Part shown: positions 15,450-23,725 of the stretch, piece after piece
Position numbering within the stretch: the first letter of the stretch is position 1
Layout: each line of letters starts with the position of its first letter
NCBI RefSeq assembly: GCF_002154555.1
Contig: NZ_MUNF01000015.1
Coordinates: 1 to 56,957 of the forward strand
Length of the DNA stretch: 56,957 nt
Direction: 5' to 3'
Source: Streptomyces murinus
Lineage (GTDB): Bacteria; Actinomycetota; Actinomycetes; Streptomycetales; Streptomycetaceae
Notes under the pieces: model-generated
Told to the model about the DNA's origin: nothing
The model's input: the letters and a program-made list of their open reading frames with translations, nothing else
The model's database searches: none
Made by a program: the position numbers and the translations under genes

Positions 15450-16429
15450 AGCGTGCTCCAGTCGTGATCGGGATAGCGGTGCAAGGGCGCCGACACATCG
15501 TCCAGCGCCCGGCAGATCTCGTCAGGAAGACTAAGCGCCTCCACTGACAATGCCGCCGTGAGCTGCTGCGCGGTGCGCGCGCCGACGATCGGGGCGGTGA
15601 CTCCGGGGCGGTCGCGGACCCAGGCGAGCGCCACCTGGAGCGGGGTGACCGCGAGCCCGTCGGCGGCCGTCGTCACCGCGTCCACGATGCGCGTCGCGGT
15701 GTCGTCCAGATACGGCTCCACGAACGGCGCCAGATGCTCGGACGCGCCACGCGAGTCCCCGGGCGTGCCGTGCCGGTACTTTCCGGTCAGCACGCCCCGG
15801 CCGAGCGGGGAGGAGGGCAGCAGGCCCACCTCCAGGTCCAGCGCGGCGGGCAGCACCTCGCGCTCCACGCCCCGCTGGAGCAGCGAGTACTCCATCTGCG
15901 TGCTGGCCAGCCGGGTGCGGGTGCCCGGCGCCGCGAGCTGCCAGGTGGCCGCCTTGGCGAGCTGCCAGCCGCAGAAGTTGGACACCCCCGCGTACCGGGC
16001 CCGGCCGCTGGCCACCGCTATGTCGAGGGCCTGGAGCGTCTCCTCCAGCGGGGTCCCGGTGTCGTACGCGTGGATGTGCCACAGGTCCACATGGTCCGTG
16101 CCCAGGCGGACCAGTGAGGCGTCCAGCGCGGCGAGCAGATGGCCGCGGGAGCCGTCGAAGCGGCGCCCGGGGTCAGGGACGCTGCCCGCCTTCGTGGAGA
16201 TCACCAGGTCGCGGCGCGGCACGAGCCGTTCCATGAGCCGCCCGAGCAGATACTCCGCCTCCCCGCCGCCGTACACGTCCGCGGTGTCGACGAGGGTGCC
16301 GCCGGCCTCCCAGAACGCCTTGAGCATGTCCGCGGCGTCATGCTCCTCGGTGTCCCGGCCCCAGGTGAGGGTGCCGAGTCCGATCCGGGACACGCGCAGG
16401 CCGGTACGGCCGAGATGCCTCTGCTCCAT
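15446..16429 (-). CDS. Aldo/keto reductase
   Basis: The 327-residue (alpha/beta)8 barrel oxidoreductase uses NADPH. It has the family opening LGRTGLRVSRIGLGT, the catalytic Asp/Tyr in LVDTADVYGGGEAE, catalytic Lys in ISTKAGS, His in LWHIHAYD, and a late cofactor-binding APIVGARTAQQL. It most resembles general aldo/keto reductases of the potassium-channel-beta/YajO type; the substrate is unknown. The ATG at 16427-16429 is preceded by TAATCT (minus strand) 7 bases away and by no Shine-Dalgarno, suggesting a leaderless message. A longer reading to 16486 is less likely. Its TGA overlaps the GTG of the RecD2-like gene. Confidence 0.88.
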   Translation of the reverse strand: MEQRHLGRTGLRVSRIGLGTLTWGRDTEEHDAADMLKAFWEAGGTLVDTADVYGGGEAEYLLGRLMERLVPRRDLVISTKAGSVPDPGRRFDGSRGHLLAALDASLVRLGTDHVDLWHIHAYDTGTPLEETLQALDIAVASGRARYAGVSNFCGWQLAKAATWQLAAPGTRTRLASTQMEYSLLQRGVEREVLPAALDLEVGLLPSSPLGRGVLTGKYRHGTPGDSRGASEHLAPFVEPYLDDTATRIVDAVTTAADGLAVTPLQVALAWVRDRPGVTAPIVGARTAQQLTAALSVEALSLPDEICRALDDVSAPLHRYPDHDWSTL

Positions 16430-16436
16430 GACCGCG

Positions 16437-16442
16437 AGATTA
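16437..16442 (-). promoter_or_regulatory. Candidate -10 hexamer of a leaderless aldo/keto reductase transcript
   Basis: On the minus strand TAATCT ends 7 bases before the ATG, the same arrangement as at several other genes here. Confidence 0.45.
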
Positions 16443-16568
16443 CTGGCCGGAACGAGTGGGGCGGGATGCCTGTGGACAACTCGCACGGGCCCGCACGGGG
16501 CGCCGCCCGCGCCCCCGCGCTAAGGTCTGCACCACAGGGACGTTACTCATGGGTAAGGGGATTCGGCC

Positions 16569-17624
16569 ATGCAACTCGGACTCAACCTCGGCTACTGGGG
16601 TGCGGGAATGGACGGGGACAATCTGGCCGTGGCCCAGGAGGCCGACCGGCTGGGCTACGCCGTGTGCTGGGCCGCCGAGGCGTACGGCTCCGACGCGGCC
16701 ACCGTGCTCAGCTGGGTCGCCGCCCAGACCGAGCGCATCGACGTCGGCTCGGCCATCTTCCAGATCCCGGCCCGCCAGCCCGCGATGACCGCGATGACGG
16801 CGGCCACCCTGGACACCCTCTCCGGCGGCCGCTTCCGGCTCGGCCTCGGCGTCTCCGGGCCCCAGGTCTCGGAGGGCTGGTACGGCGTCAGGTTCGACAA
16901 GCCGCTGGCCCGCACCCGCGAGTACGTGGAGATCGTCCGCAAGGCGATGACCCGTGAGCGGCTGTCGTACGAGGGCGAGCACTGGACGCTGCCGCTGCCG
17001 GGCGGCCCCGGCAAGCCGCTCAAGCTGACCGTGCACCCGCAGCGCGAGCACATCCCGCTGTACATCGCGGCGATCGGCCCGAAGAACCTGGAGCAGACCG
17101 GCGAGATCGCCGACGGCGCCCTGCTGATCTTCCCCGCCGCCGAGCACCTGGAGGAGACCACCCTCACGCATCTGCGCGCGGGCCGGGCGAAGGCGGGCAA
17201 GACCCTCGACGGGTTCGACGTGTGCCCGACCCTGCCGCTGGCCGTCGGCGACGACAAGGACGTGGCCGCGCTCGCCGACACCTTCCGCCCCTACACCGCG
17301 CTGTACGTCGGCGGCATGGGCAGCGCCAAGCAGAACTTCTACAACAAGCTCGCGCAGCGCATGGGGTACGAGCGGGAGGCCGCCGAGATCCAGGAGAAGT
17401 ACCTGTCCGGGGACAAGCAGGGCGCGGCCGCCGCGATCCCGCAGGACCTCATCGACAAGACCACGCTGCTGGGTTCCGTCGACCGCATCGCCGACCGGAT
17501 GAAGGCCTACGCCGAGGCCGGTGTCACCACCCTCAGCCTCGCGCCCGCCGGGTTCACCCTTCAGGAGCGGCTCGCCTCCCTGCGCGCCGGCACCGAGGCC
17601 CTGGAGCGCGCCGGACTCGCCTGA
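16569..17624 (+). CDS. LLM class F420-dependent oxidoreductase
   Basis: The 351-residue luciferase-like TIM barrel belongs to the F420-dependent family, with the opening MQLGLNLGYWG, RIDVGSAIFQIPARQP, TLDTLSGGRFRLGLGVSGPQ, and the late SVDRIADRMKAYAEAGVTTLSL segment. Such enzymes use reduced deazaflavin F420 for hydride transfer, common in actinobacteria; the substrate is unknown. The ATG at 16569 is preceded by TAAGGGGATT. It is divergent from the aldo/keto reductase, with 139 bases between them. Confidence 0.9.
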   Translation: MQLGLNLGYWGAGMDGDNLAVAQEADRLGYAVCWAAEAYGSDAATVLSWVAAQTERIDVGSAIFQIPARQPAMTAMTAATLDTLSGGRFRLGLGVSGPQVSEGWYGVRFDKPLARTREYVEIVRKAMTRERLSYEGEHWTLPLPGGPGKPLKLTVHPQREHIPLYIAAIGPKNLEQTGEIADGALLIFPAAEHLEETTLTHLRAGRAKAGKTLDGFDVCPTLPLAVGDDKDVAALADTFRPYTALYVGGMGSAKQNFYNKLAQRMGYEREAAEIQEKYLSGDKQGAAAAIPQDLIDKTTLLGSVDRIADRMKAYAEAGVTTLSLAPAGFTLQERLASLRAGTEALERAGLA

Positions 17625-17745
17625 GCAAGGGGGCTTCTACGGCCGTGGTGGGGGCTCGGGGGTCTTCCCCGCCACGGCCGTCACCGGGAACAACGCGCCC
17701 GGCGACGAGCGGTTACGACTCCCCGGCCCCCTTCTTCCGAGGTTT

Positions 17746-17777
17746 TCCGGAGGTCGTCCGGAGGTCTTCCGGAGATC
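17746..17777. repeat. Three tandem 11-bp repeats with palindromic TCCGGA
   Basis: TCCGGAGGTC at 17746-17755 and 17757-17766, and TCCGGAGATC at 17768-17777. They lie in the 172-bp gap between the convergent oxidoreductase and corA genes. They could form alternative hairpins or be a residue of slippage. Confidence 0.6.
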
Positions 17778-17796
17778 CCCTCGCGGCCGAGGCGGC

Positions 17797-18807
17797 TCAC
17801 AGCCACTCGCGCCGCTTGAACAGCCGGTACAGGAGCACCTCCAGCAGCGCCATCACCAGGATCACCACCGGGTACGACCACAGCCAGTGCAGCTCGGGCA
17901 TGTGGTCGAAGTTCATGCCGTAGATACCGGCGATCATCGTGGGCACCGCGGCCATCGCCGCCCAGGCGGAGATCTTCCGCATGTCGTCGTTCTGCCGCAC
18001 GCTCGTCTGCGCCAGATGCGCCGACAGCACGTCCGACACCAGCCGGTCCAGGCCCTCCACCGACTCGTTGACCCGGGCGAGATGGTCGCCCACGTCCCGG
18101 AAGAACGGCCGCGCCTCCTCGTGCACGAACGGCACCCCGCCGCCCGAGCCGAGCGGCCCCGTCCCCGCCAGCCGGTTCAGCGGCACCGTCAACGGCCCGG
18201 TCGCCCGGCGGAACTCCACGATCTGCCGCTTGAAGCCGTAGATCCGCGAGGCGGTGTTGCGCGCGCCGCCCCCTTCGGGCCGGAACACCTCCGCCTCCAC
18301 CTCCTCCAGATCCGTCTGGAGCTCGGTCGCCACCTCCAGGTACCGGTCCACGATGGCGTCGGCGATCGCGTACAGCACCGAGGTGGGCCCCTTGTGGAGC
18401 ATCTCCGGCTCCTCCTCAAGGCGGTGCCGCACCGCCGCGAGCGGCGAGGCCTCGCCGTGCCGCACCGTCACCACGAAGCAGTCCCCGACGAAGACCATGA
18501 TCTCGCCCGCCGAGACCGTGTCGCTCTCCGGTTCGTACGCCACCGGTTTCAGCACCACGAACAGCGAATCCTCGTACACCTCCAGTTTGGGCCGCTGATG
18601 AGCCTTGAGAGCGTCCTCCACCGCCAGCGGGTGCAGCCCGAACTCCTGGGTCACCAGGCCGAACTCCCGCTCGGACGGCTCGTACAGCCCGATCCACACG
18701 AAGCCACCCGCCGCCCGCGCCTCGGCGAGCGCGTCGGACAGGTCCTCGGGACCCTCGGTCCGCTGTCCGTGCCGGTAGATGGCACAGTCGACGATCACGG
18801 AGCGCAT
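17797..18807 (-). CDS. corA: CorA-family magnesium/cobalt transporter
   Basis: The 336-residue protein has a large soluble N-terminal domain (1-270) with long helices. Two C-terminal membrane helices follow, the first (about 278-298) leading into the signature loop YGMNFDHMPE, then a second helix and a basic RLFKRREW tail. This is the CorA/MIT topology for Mg2+ (or Co2+) channels; the GMN motif is intact. The ATG at 18805-18807 has AAGGGAG immediately upstream. It is divergent from the phosphatase gene, with 53 bases between. Confidence 0.92.
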   Translation of the reverse strand: MRSVIVDCAIYRHGQRTEGPEDLSDALAEARAAGGFVWIGLYEPSEREFGLVTQEFGLHPLAVEDALKAHQRPKLEVYEDSLFVVLKPVAYEPESDTVSAGEIMVFVGDCFVVTVRHGEASPLAAVRHRLEEEPEMLHKGPTSVLYAIADAIVDRYLEVATELQTDLEEVEAEVFRPEGGGARNTASRIYGFKRQIVEFRRATGPLTVPLNRLAGTGPLGSGGGVPFVHEEARPFFRDVGDHLARVNESVEGLDRLVSDVLSAHLAQTSVRQNDDMRKISAWAAMAAVPTMIAGIYGMNFDHMPELHWLWSYPVVILVMALLEVLLYRLFKRREWL

Positions 18808-18847
18808 TCTCCCTTCACGAGATCAACAGCGCACCACCTGATGCGCC

Positions 18848-18853
18848 TACCCT
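18848..18853 (+). promoter_or_regulatory. Candidate -10 hexamer of a leaderless phosphatase transcript
   Basis: TACCCT ends 7 bases before the ATG at 18861, and no ribosome binding site is present. Confidence 0.45.
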
Positions 18854-18860
18854 GGTCCGC

Positions 18861-19547
18861 ATGCCCACGCTGATCCTCGTAAGGCACGGACGTTCCACCG
18901 CCAACACCTCCGGCGTGCTCGCCGGCTGGACCCCGGGGGTCGCCCTGGACGAGCGCGGCACCGCCCAGGCCGCCGCCCTGCCCGCCCGGCTCGCCGCCCT
19001 GCCGCTGGCCGAGATCGTCACCAGCCCGCTCCAGCGCTGCCAGGAGACCCTGGCCCCGCTCCTCGCGGCCCGGCCCGGCCTGAGCCCCCACACCGACGAC
19101 CGGATCGGGGAGTGCCACTACGGCGACTGGTCCGGCCGCAAGCTCGCCGAACTCAAGGACGAGCCGCTGATGGACGTCGTCCAGGCCCACCCCTCCGCCG
19201 CCGCCTTCCCCGGCGGGGAGTCCATGCGCGCCATGCAGACCCGCGCCGCCGAGGCGGTCCGCGAGTGGAACGCGCGCGTCGAGCGCGATCACGGCGCCGA
19301 CGCCACCTACCTGATGTGCTCCCACGGTGACATCATCAAGTCCCTGGTCGCCGAGGCCCTCGGCCTCCACCTCGACCTCTTCCAGCGGATCTCCGTGGAG
19401 CCGTGTTCCGTCACCGCGATCCGCTACACCCGGCTGCGCCCCTTCCTCGTCCGCCTCGGCGACACCGGCGATCTCGCCTCGCTCGCCCCGCGCGAGGAGC
19501 ACCCCGACGGCGACGCACCGGTCGGTGGCGGTGCGGGCGCACCGTGA
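18861..19547 (+). CDS. Histidine phosphatase (phosphoglycerate-mutase-like)
   Basis: The 228-residue product has the histidine phosphatase fold, with the phosphorylated His in LVRHGRSTAN (residues about 7-16), a TSPLQRC arginine motif, the proton donor region GECHYGDWSGR and the second His in MCSHGDIIKSL. It matches the MSMEG_4193 subgroup conserved in actinobacteria next to DUF3090. The substrate is not known; glycolytic mutase activity is unlikely given the short core. It probably opens an operon with DUF3090 and the SCO1664-family gene. TACCCT 7 bases before the ATG suggests a leaderless transcript. Confidence 0.9.
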   Translation: MPTLILVRHGRSTANTSGVLAGWTPGVALDERGTAQAAALPARLAALPLAEIVTSPLQRCQETLAPLLAARPGLSPHTDDRIGECHYGDWSGRKLAELKDEPLMDVVQAHPSAAAFPGGESMRAMQTRAAEAVREWNARVERDHGADATYLMCSHGDIIKSLVAEALGLHLDLFQRISVEPCSVTAIRYTRLRPFLVRLGDTGDLASLAPREEHPDGDAPVGGGAGAP

Positions 19548-19644
19548 TCGTCGCCCGCAGTAGGGTGAAGCGATCCGCGCCGTCGCGTATCCGCAGCGGC
19601 CCGCACCCGCACCGCCGAAACTCTCGACCCAATGGAGACAGGAC

Positions 19645-20235
19645 GTGTCCCGTCAGGTGTTCCTCTACGATCCGCCGGACCGCTTCGTGGCCGGCACGGT
19701 CGGACTGCCCGGACGCCGTACGTTCTTCCTCCAGGCCATGGCGGGTCCCCGGGTGACCAGCGTGGTCCTGGAGAAGACCCAGGTCGCCGCGCTCGCCGAG
19801 CGCATGGACGAACTCCTGGACGAGGTGGTGCGCCGCAGCGGCGGCAGCGCCCCCGTCCCGGCCATGGCGCCCAGCGAGATCTCCGACACCGCCCCGCTGG
19901 AGAGTCCCGTGGAGGAGGAGTTCCGGGTCGGCACCATGGCCCTGGCCTGGGACGCCGAGGAACAGCGCATGGTCGTGGAGGCGCAGGCCCTGGTGGAGCT
20001 GGACGCCGACACCGAGGAGGACCTCGCCGAGGCCGAGGAACGGCTGCTCCAGGACGAGGAGAACGGGCCCCCGATGCTGCGGGTCCGGCTGACCGGCGCG
20101 CAGGCCCGTGCCTTCGCCAAACGCGCCCTCGACGTCGTCAACGCCGGGCGGCCGCCGTGCCCGCTGTGCAGCCTCCCGCTCGATCCGGAAGGACACGTAT
20201 GCCCGCGCCAGAACGGATACCGCCGCGGGGCGTGA
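19645..20235 (+). CDS. DUF3090 family protein with C-terminal zinc ribbon
   Basis: The 196-residue conserved actinobacterial protein starts MSRQVFLYDPPDRFVAGTVG and continues with a GRRTFFLQA motif. A C-terminal CPLC...CP cysteine cluster (residues about 172-187) should bind zinc. No enzymatic function is established. The GTG at 19645 follows GGAGACAGGAC. It overlaps the next gene by 37 bases, and the phosphatase-DUF3090-SCO1664 trio recurs in actinobacteria, so they probably work together. Confidence 0.88.
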   Translation: MSRQVFLYDPPDRFVAGTVGLPGRRTFFLQAMAGPRVTSVVLEKTQVAALAERMDELLDEVVRRSGGSAPVPAMAPSEISDTAPLESPVEEEFRVGTMALAWDAEEQRMVVEAQALVELDADTEEDLAEAEERLLQDEENGPPMLRVRLTGAQARAFAKRALDVVNAGRPPCPLCSLPLDPEGHVCPRQNGYRRGA

Positions 20236-21026
20236 CCGCCGCCGACCCGGGCGCCGCCGAACTGCTCGCCCGCGGTGAGCTGACCGTGCGCGGCCGCATC
20301 CGCGACGCCTCCAACGCCGCCCTGTTCTGCACCGTCGCCCACGACGGCCGCGAAGCCGACTGCGTCTACAAGCCGGTGGCGGGGGAGCGCCCCCTGTGGG
20401 ACTTCCCCGACGGCACCCTGGCCGCCCGGGAGGTCGCCGCCTACGAGGTCTCCGAGGCCACCGGCTGGGGCCTCGTCCCGCCCACCGTGCTGCGCGACGG
20501 CCCCTACGGCGAGGGCATGTGCCAGCTGTGGATCGAGGTCTCCCCGGAGCCCGAACTCCTCGCCCTGGTCGACGGCGAGGAGCCCGAGCCCGGCTGGAAG
20601 GCCATCGGCTTCGCCGAGGTCGGCGAGGGCCGCACCGCGCTGCTCGTGCACGCCGACGACGAGCGGCTGCGCCGGCTCGCCGTCCTGGACGCCGTGATCA
20701 ACAACGCCGACCGCAAGGGCGGCCATCTGCTGCCCACCGCCGACGGCCGGCTCTACGGCATCGACCACGGCGTCACCTTCAACGCCGAGGACAAACTGCG
20801 CACCCTGCTGTGGGGCTGGGCAGGCGAACCCCTCACCGCCGAGGCCGTCGGAGTCCTCAAGGGGCTCCGTGACGCCCTGGACGGCGCTCTGGGCGAGCGC
20901 CTGGGCCCGCTGATCACCACCGCGGAACTGGACGCCACCCGCGCCCGTGTCGCCGCCCTCCTCGCCTGCGGGCTGCACCCGGAACCCGGCGGGGACTGGC
21001 CGGCGATCCCCTGGCCGCCCGTGTGA
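20199..21026 (+). CDS. SCO1664-family protein (PI3/4-kinase-like fold)
   Basis: The 275-residue protein has features of an atypical PI3/PI4-kinase-like fold: a nucleotide-binding Lys in CVYKPVAGERPLWDFPDG, a conserved glutamate region AAREVAAYEVSEATGW, the catalytic-loop-like VINNADRKGGHLL and the metal-binding IDHGVTFN. Members are restricted to actinobacteria and uncharacterised. The ATG at 20199 is preceded by GGAAGGA and lies inside the end of the DUF3090 gene. It may phosphorylate a protein or small molecule; the substrate is unknown. Confidence 0.85.
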   Translation: MPAPERIPPRGVTAADPGAAELLARGELTVRGRIRDASNAALFCTVAHDGREADCVYKPVAGERPLWDFPDGTLAAREVAAYEVSEATGWGLVPPTVLRDGPYGEGMCQLWIEVSPEPELLALVDGEEPEPGWKAIGFAEVGEGRTALLVHADDERLRRLAVLDAVINNADRKGGHLLPTADGRLYGIDHGVTFNAEDKLRTLLWGWAGEPLTAEAVGVLKGLRDALDGALGERLGPLITTAELDATRARVAALLACGLHPEPGGDWPAIPWPPV

Positions 21027-21121
21027 GCACAGCCCGTGTGAGCACAGTGCGACCGAAGATACAAGAGCGCACAACCGGCCATCCGACTCGATCCCGGTCG
21101 TGTACGCCACGCGCGGCCGGT

Positions 21122-21127
21122 TAGGCT
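21122..21127 (+). promoter_or_regulatory. Candidate -10 hexamer of a leaderless mshC transcript
   Basis: TAGGCT ends 7 bases before the ATG at 21135. The ATG at 21129, one base after the hexamer, would lie upstream of the predicted transcript start, so the later ATG is preferred. Confidence 0.5.
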
Positions 21128-21134
21128 CATGTAC

Positions 21135-22364
21135 ATGCATGCCTGGCCCGCTTCCGAGGTCCCCGCCCTGCCTGGTCAGGGCCGCGACCTGAGGATCCAC
21201 GACACCGCGACCGGCGGCCTGGTCACCCTCCAGCCCGGTCCCGTCGCCCGTATCTACGTCTGCGGTATCACCCCGTACGACGCGACCCACATGGGTCACG
21301 CGGCGACCTACAACGCGTTCGACCTCGTTCAGCGCGTGTGGCTCGACACCAAGCGGCAGGTCCACTACGTCCAGAACGTCACCGACGTCGACGACCCGCT
21401 CCTGGAGCGCGCGGAGCGCGACGGCGTCGACTGGGTCGCCCTCGCCGAGAAGGAGACCTCCCTCTTCCGCGAGGACATGACCGCCCTGCGGATGCTTCCG
21501 CCCCAGCACTACATAGGCGCCGTCGAGGCCATACCCGGCATCGTCCCGCTCGTGGAACGGCTGCGCGACCTCGGCGCGGCCTACGAGCTGGAAGGTGACA
21601 TCTACTTCTCCGTCGAGTCCGACCCGCACTTCGGCTCGGTCTCGCATCTCGACGCGGCGGCCATGCGGCTGCTGTCCGCCGAGCGCGGCGGCGACCCGGA
21701 CCGCCCGGGCAAGAAGAACCCGGTGGACCCGATGCTGTGGATGGCGGCCCGCGAGGGCGAGCCCAGCTGGGACGGCGCCTCCCTCGGCCCCGGCCGGCCC
21801 GGCTGGCACATCGAGTGCGTGGCCATCGCCCTCGACCACCTCGGCATGGGCTTCGACGTCCAGGGCGGCGGCTCCGACCTCGCCTTCCCGCACCACGAGA
21901 TGGGCGCCTCGCACGCCCAGGTGCTCACCGGCGAGTTCCCGATGGCCAAGGCGTACGTACACGCCGGCATGGTCGCCCTGCACGGCGAGAAGATGTCCAA
22001 GTCCAAGGGCAATCTGGTCTTCGTCTCCCAGGTGCGGCGCGACGGCGTCGATCCGGCCGCGATCCGGCTGGCCCTGCTGGCCCACCACTACCGGGCCGAC
22101 TGGGAGTGGACCGACCAGGTCCTCCAGGACGCCGTCGACCGCCTCGACCGCTGGCGCGCCGCGGTCTCCCGCCCCGACGGCCCCTCCGCCGACGCCCTGG
22201 TCGAGGAGATCCGCGACGCCCTGTCCAACGACCTGGACGCCCCCACGGCGCTTGCCGCGGTGGACCGCTGGGCGGCCCGGCAGAACTCCGAGGGCGGCCA
22301 GGACACGGGCGCCCCGGGCCTGGTGACGAGGGCCGTGGACGCCCTCCTGGGCGTCGCCCTGTAA
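21135..22364 (+). CDS. mshC: Mycothiol ligase MshC (cysteine:1-D-myo-inosityl glucosaminide ligase)
   Basis: The 409-residue product resembles a cysteinyl-tRNA synthetase without its anticodon domain. Zinc-binding Cys and adenylate site are seen in [16 protein letters not shown] (HxGH), with a [14 protein letters not shown] segment, PGWHIECVA with further zinc ligands, and KMSKSKGN. MshC uses ATP to join cysteine to GlcN-Ins, the penultimate step of mycothiol synthesis. The start at 21135 (MHAWPASEV) rather than 21129 fits the TAGGCT hexamer 7 bases upstream. A strong terminator follows. Confidence 0.95.
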   Translation: MHAWPASEVPALPGQGRDLRIHDTATGGLVTLQPGPVARIYVCGITPYDATHMGHAATYNAFDLVQRVWLDTKRQVHYVQNVTDVDDPLLERAERDGVDWVALAEKETSLFREDMTALRMLPPQHYIGAVEAIPGIVPLVERLRDLGAAYELEGDIYFSVESDPHFGSVSHLDAAAMRLLSAERGGDPDRPGKKNPVDPMLWMAAREGEPSWDGASLGPGRPGWHIECVAIALDHLGMGFDVQGGGSDLAFPHHEMGASHAQVLTGEFPMAKAYVHAGMVALHGEKMSKSKGNLVFVSQVRRDGVDPAAIRLALLAHHYRADWEWTDQVLQDAVDRLDRWRAAVSRPDGPSADALVEEIRDALSNDLDAPTALAAVDRWAARQNSEGGQDTGAPGLVTRAVDALLGVAL

Positions 22365-22375
22365 ACACCGCTGAC

Positions 22376-22400
22376 CCCCGCGCCCCAAAGGGGCGCGGGG
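22376..22400 (+). terminator. mshC terminator
   Basis: A perfect 11-bp stem (CCCCGCGCCCC at 22376-22386 with its complement at 22390-22400) closes on a 3-base AAA loop, 11 bases after the stop codon. Confidence 0.85.
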
Positions 22401-22504
22401 CCGTATCGATGTGCGGCTCCGCCGCGTGGGCGCGAGAAACCACGACGACGCGGCAGCCGCCCGACGACCTCGGGCGGCACCCCGTAGCGCATCGGCAACA
22501 CGAA

Positions 22505-22538
22505 GAAGGGGCGGCCCCCAACCCGGGACCGCCCCTTC
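22505..22538 (-). terminator. parJ terminator
   Basis: GAAGGGGCGG (22505-22514) pairs perfectly with CCGCCCCTTC (22529-22538) around 14 bases, 8 bases past the parJ stop on the minus strand. Confidence 0.75.
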
Positions 22539-22546
22539 GCCGTACC

Positions 22547-23476
22547 TCAGTCCTCCGACCCGTCACCCTCGTCATCGCCGGCCGAACCACCGGAGGCATC
22601 CGCATCGGGCTTCGAGGGCCGCGCCTTGCCGCCCGGGGCGTCCCGGCGCCGCAGATACCGCTCGAACTCCCGCGCGATCGCCTCACCGGACGCCTCCGGC
22701 AGCTCCGCGGTGTCGCGGGCCTCCTCCAGCGTCTGGACGTACTCCGCGACCTCGCTGTCCTCCGCCGCCAGCTGGTCCACGCCCACCTGCCAGGCCCGTG
22801 CGTCCTCCGGCAGCTCGCCCTGCGGGATCCGCAGGTCCAGCAGATCCTCGAGACGGTTGAGCAGCGCCAGCGTGGCCTTCGGGTTGGGCGGCTGGGAGAC
22901 GTAGTGCGGCACCGCCGCCCACAGCGACACCGCCGGCACCCCGGCATGCGTGCACGCCTCCTGGAGGACCCCGACGATGCCCGTGGGACCCTCGTACTTC
23001 GTCTCCTCCAGATCCATCCGCTGCGCCAGATCCGTGTCCGAGGTGACCCCGCTGACCGGCACCGGACGGGTGTGCGGGGTGTCCCCGAGCAGCGCGCCCA
23101 TGACGACCACCAGCTCCACGCCCAGCTCGTGCGCGAAGCCCAGCAGCTCGTTGCAGAACGAGCGCCATCGCATGGACGGCTCGATGCCCCGGACCAGCAC
23201 CAGGTCGCGCGGCTTGGCACCGCCGACGCGGACCACCGAGAGCCGGGTCGTCGGCCAGGTGATCTTGCGTACCCCGTCCTCCATGAACACCGTCGGCCGG
23301 TTCACCTGGAAGTCGTAGTAGTCCTCGGCGTCCAGCGCCGCGAACACCTCGCCCTTGAACTCGCGTTCCAGGTGCGCGACCGCCGTGGAGGCGGCGTCAC
23401 CTGCATCGTTCCAGCCCTCGAACGCGGCCACCATGACTGGGTCGATCAGCTCGGGAACCCCCTCCAGCTCGATCAC
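22547..23476 (-). CDS. parJ: PAC2-family protein, ParJ-like
   Basis: The 309-residue product has the PAC2 (proteasome-assembly-chaperone-like) domain across residues 1-270, with typical stretches VMVAAFEGWNDAGDAAS, LVLVRGIEPSMRW and a charged, disordered tail. The family member at this chromosomal place in S. coelicolor, ParJ, binds ParA and regulates its polymerisation during sporulation septation. Gene order (next to mshC and the glycerol operon) supports the same assignment. The GTG at 23474-23476 has GGAAGGAGG upstream. Confidence 0.85.
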   Translation of the reverse strand: MIELEGVPELIDPVMVAAFEGWNDAGDAASTAVAHLEREFKGEVFAALDAEDYYDFQVNRPTVFMEDGVRKITWPTTRLSVVRVGGAKPRDLVLVRGIEPSMRWRSFCNELLGFAHELGVELVVVMGALLGDTPHTRPVPVSGVTSDTDLAQRMDLEETKYEGPTGIVGVLQEACTHAGVPAVSLWAAVPHYVSQPPNPKATLALLNRLEDLLDLRIPQGELPEDARAWQVGVDQLAAEDSEVAEYVQTLEEARDTAELPEASGEAIAREFERYLRRRDAPGGKARPSKPDADASGGSAGDDEGDGSED

Positions 23477-23665
23477 CCAGTGCCTCCTTCCGACGTGCCC
23501 TCGCTTGACTCACCAACCTTACGGCGTCCGGCAAGGGCGTCCGCAGTCCCCTTGTAGGGGCAGTGAACGGATCACTGCCCCGCGCTCCCCGCTCGAACAC
23601 CCCTCGCGCCCCTGAGAAAGCCCGGACCCGGAACCCGGATCCGGGGCCCGCGCGGACGGGCGCGC

Positions 23666-23702
23666 GGAAGGGGCGGCCCGTGCGTACGGCGCCGCCCCTT
23701 CC
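23666..23702 (-). terminator. Terminator of the glycerol operon
   Basis: A perfect 12-bp stem (23666-23677 with 23691-23702) around a 13-base loop, 23 bases beyond the glpD stop on the minus strand. The stem sequence resembles the parJ terminator (GGAAGGGGCGG). The rest of the parJ-glpD gap holds no gene that I can see. Confidence 0.8.
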
Positions 23703-23725
23703 CCGATGTCGCTGTCCGGCCGGGA

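Noticed and set aside
19665-22388. A 907-codon minus-strand reading frame
   Set aside because: Antisense to DUF3090, the SCO1664-family gene and mshC, all of which carry clear family motifs.
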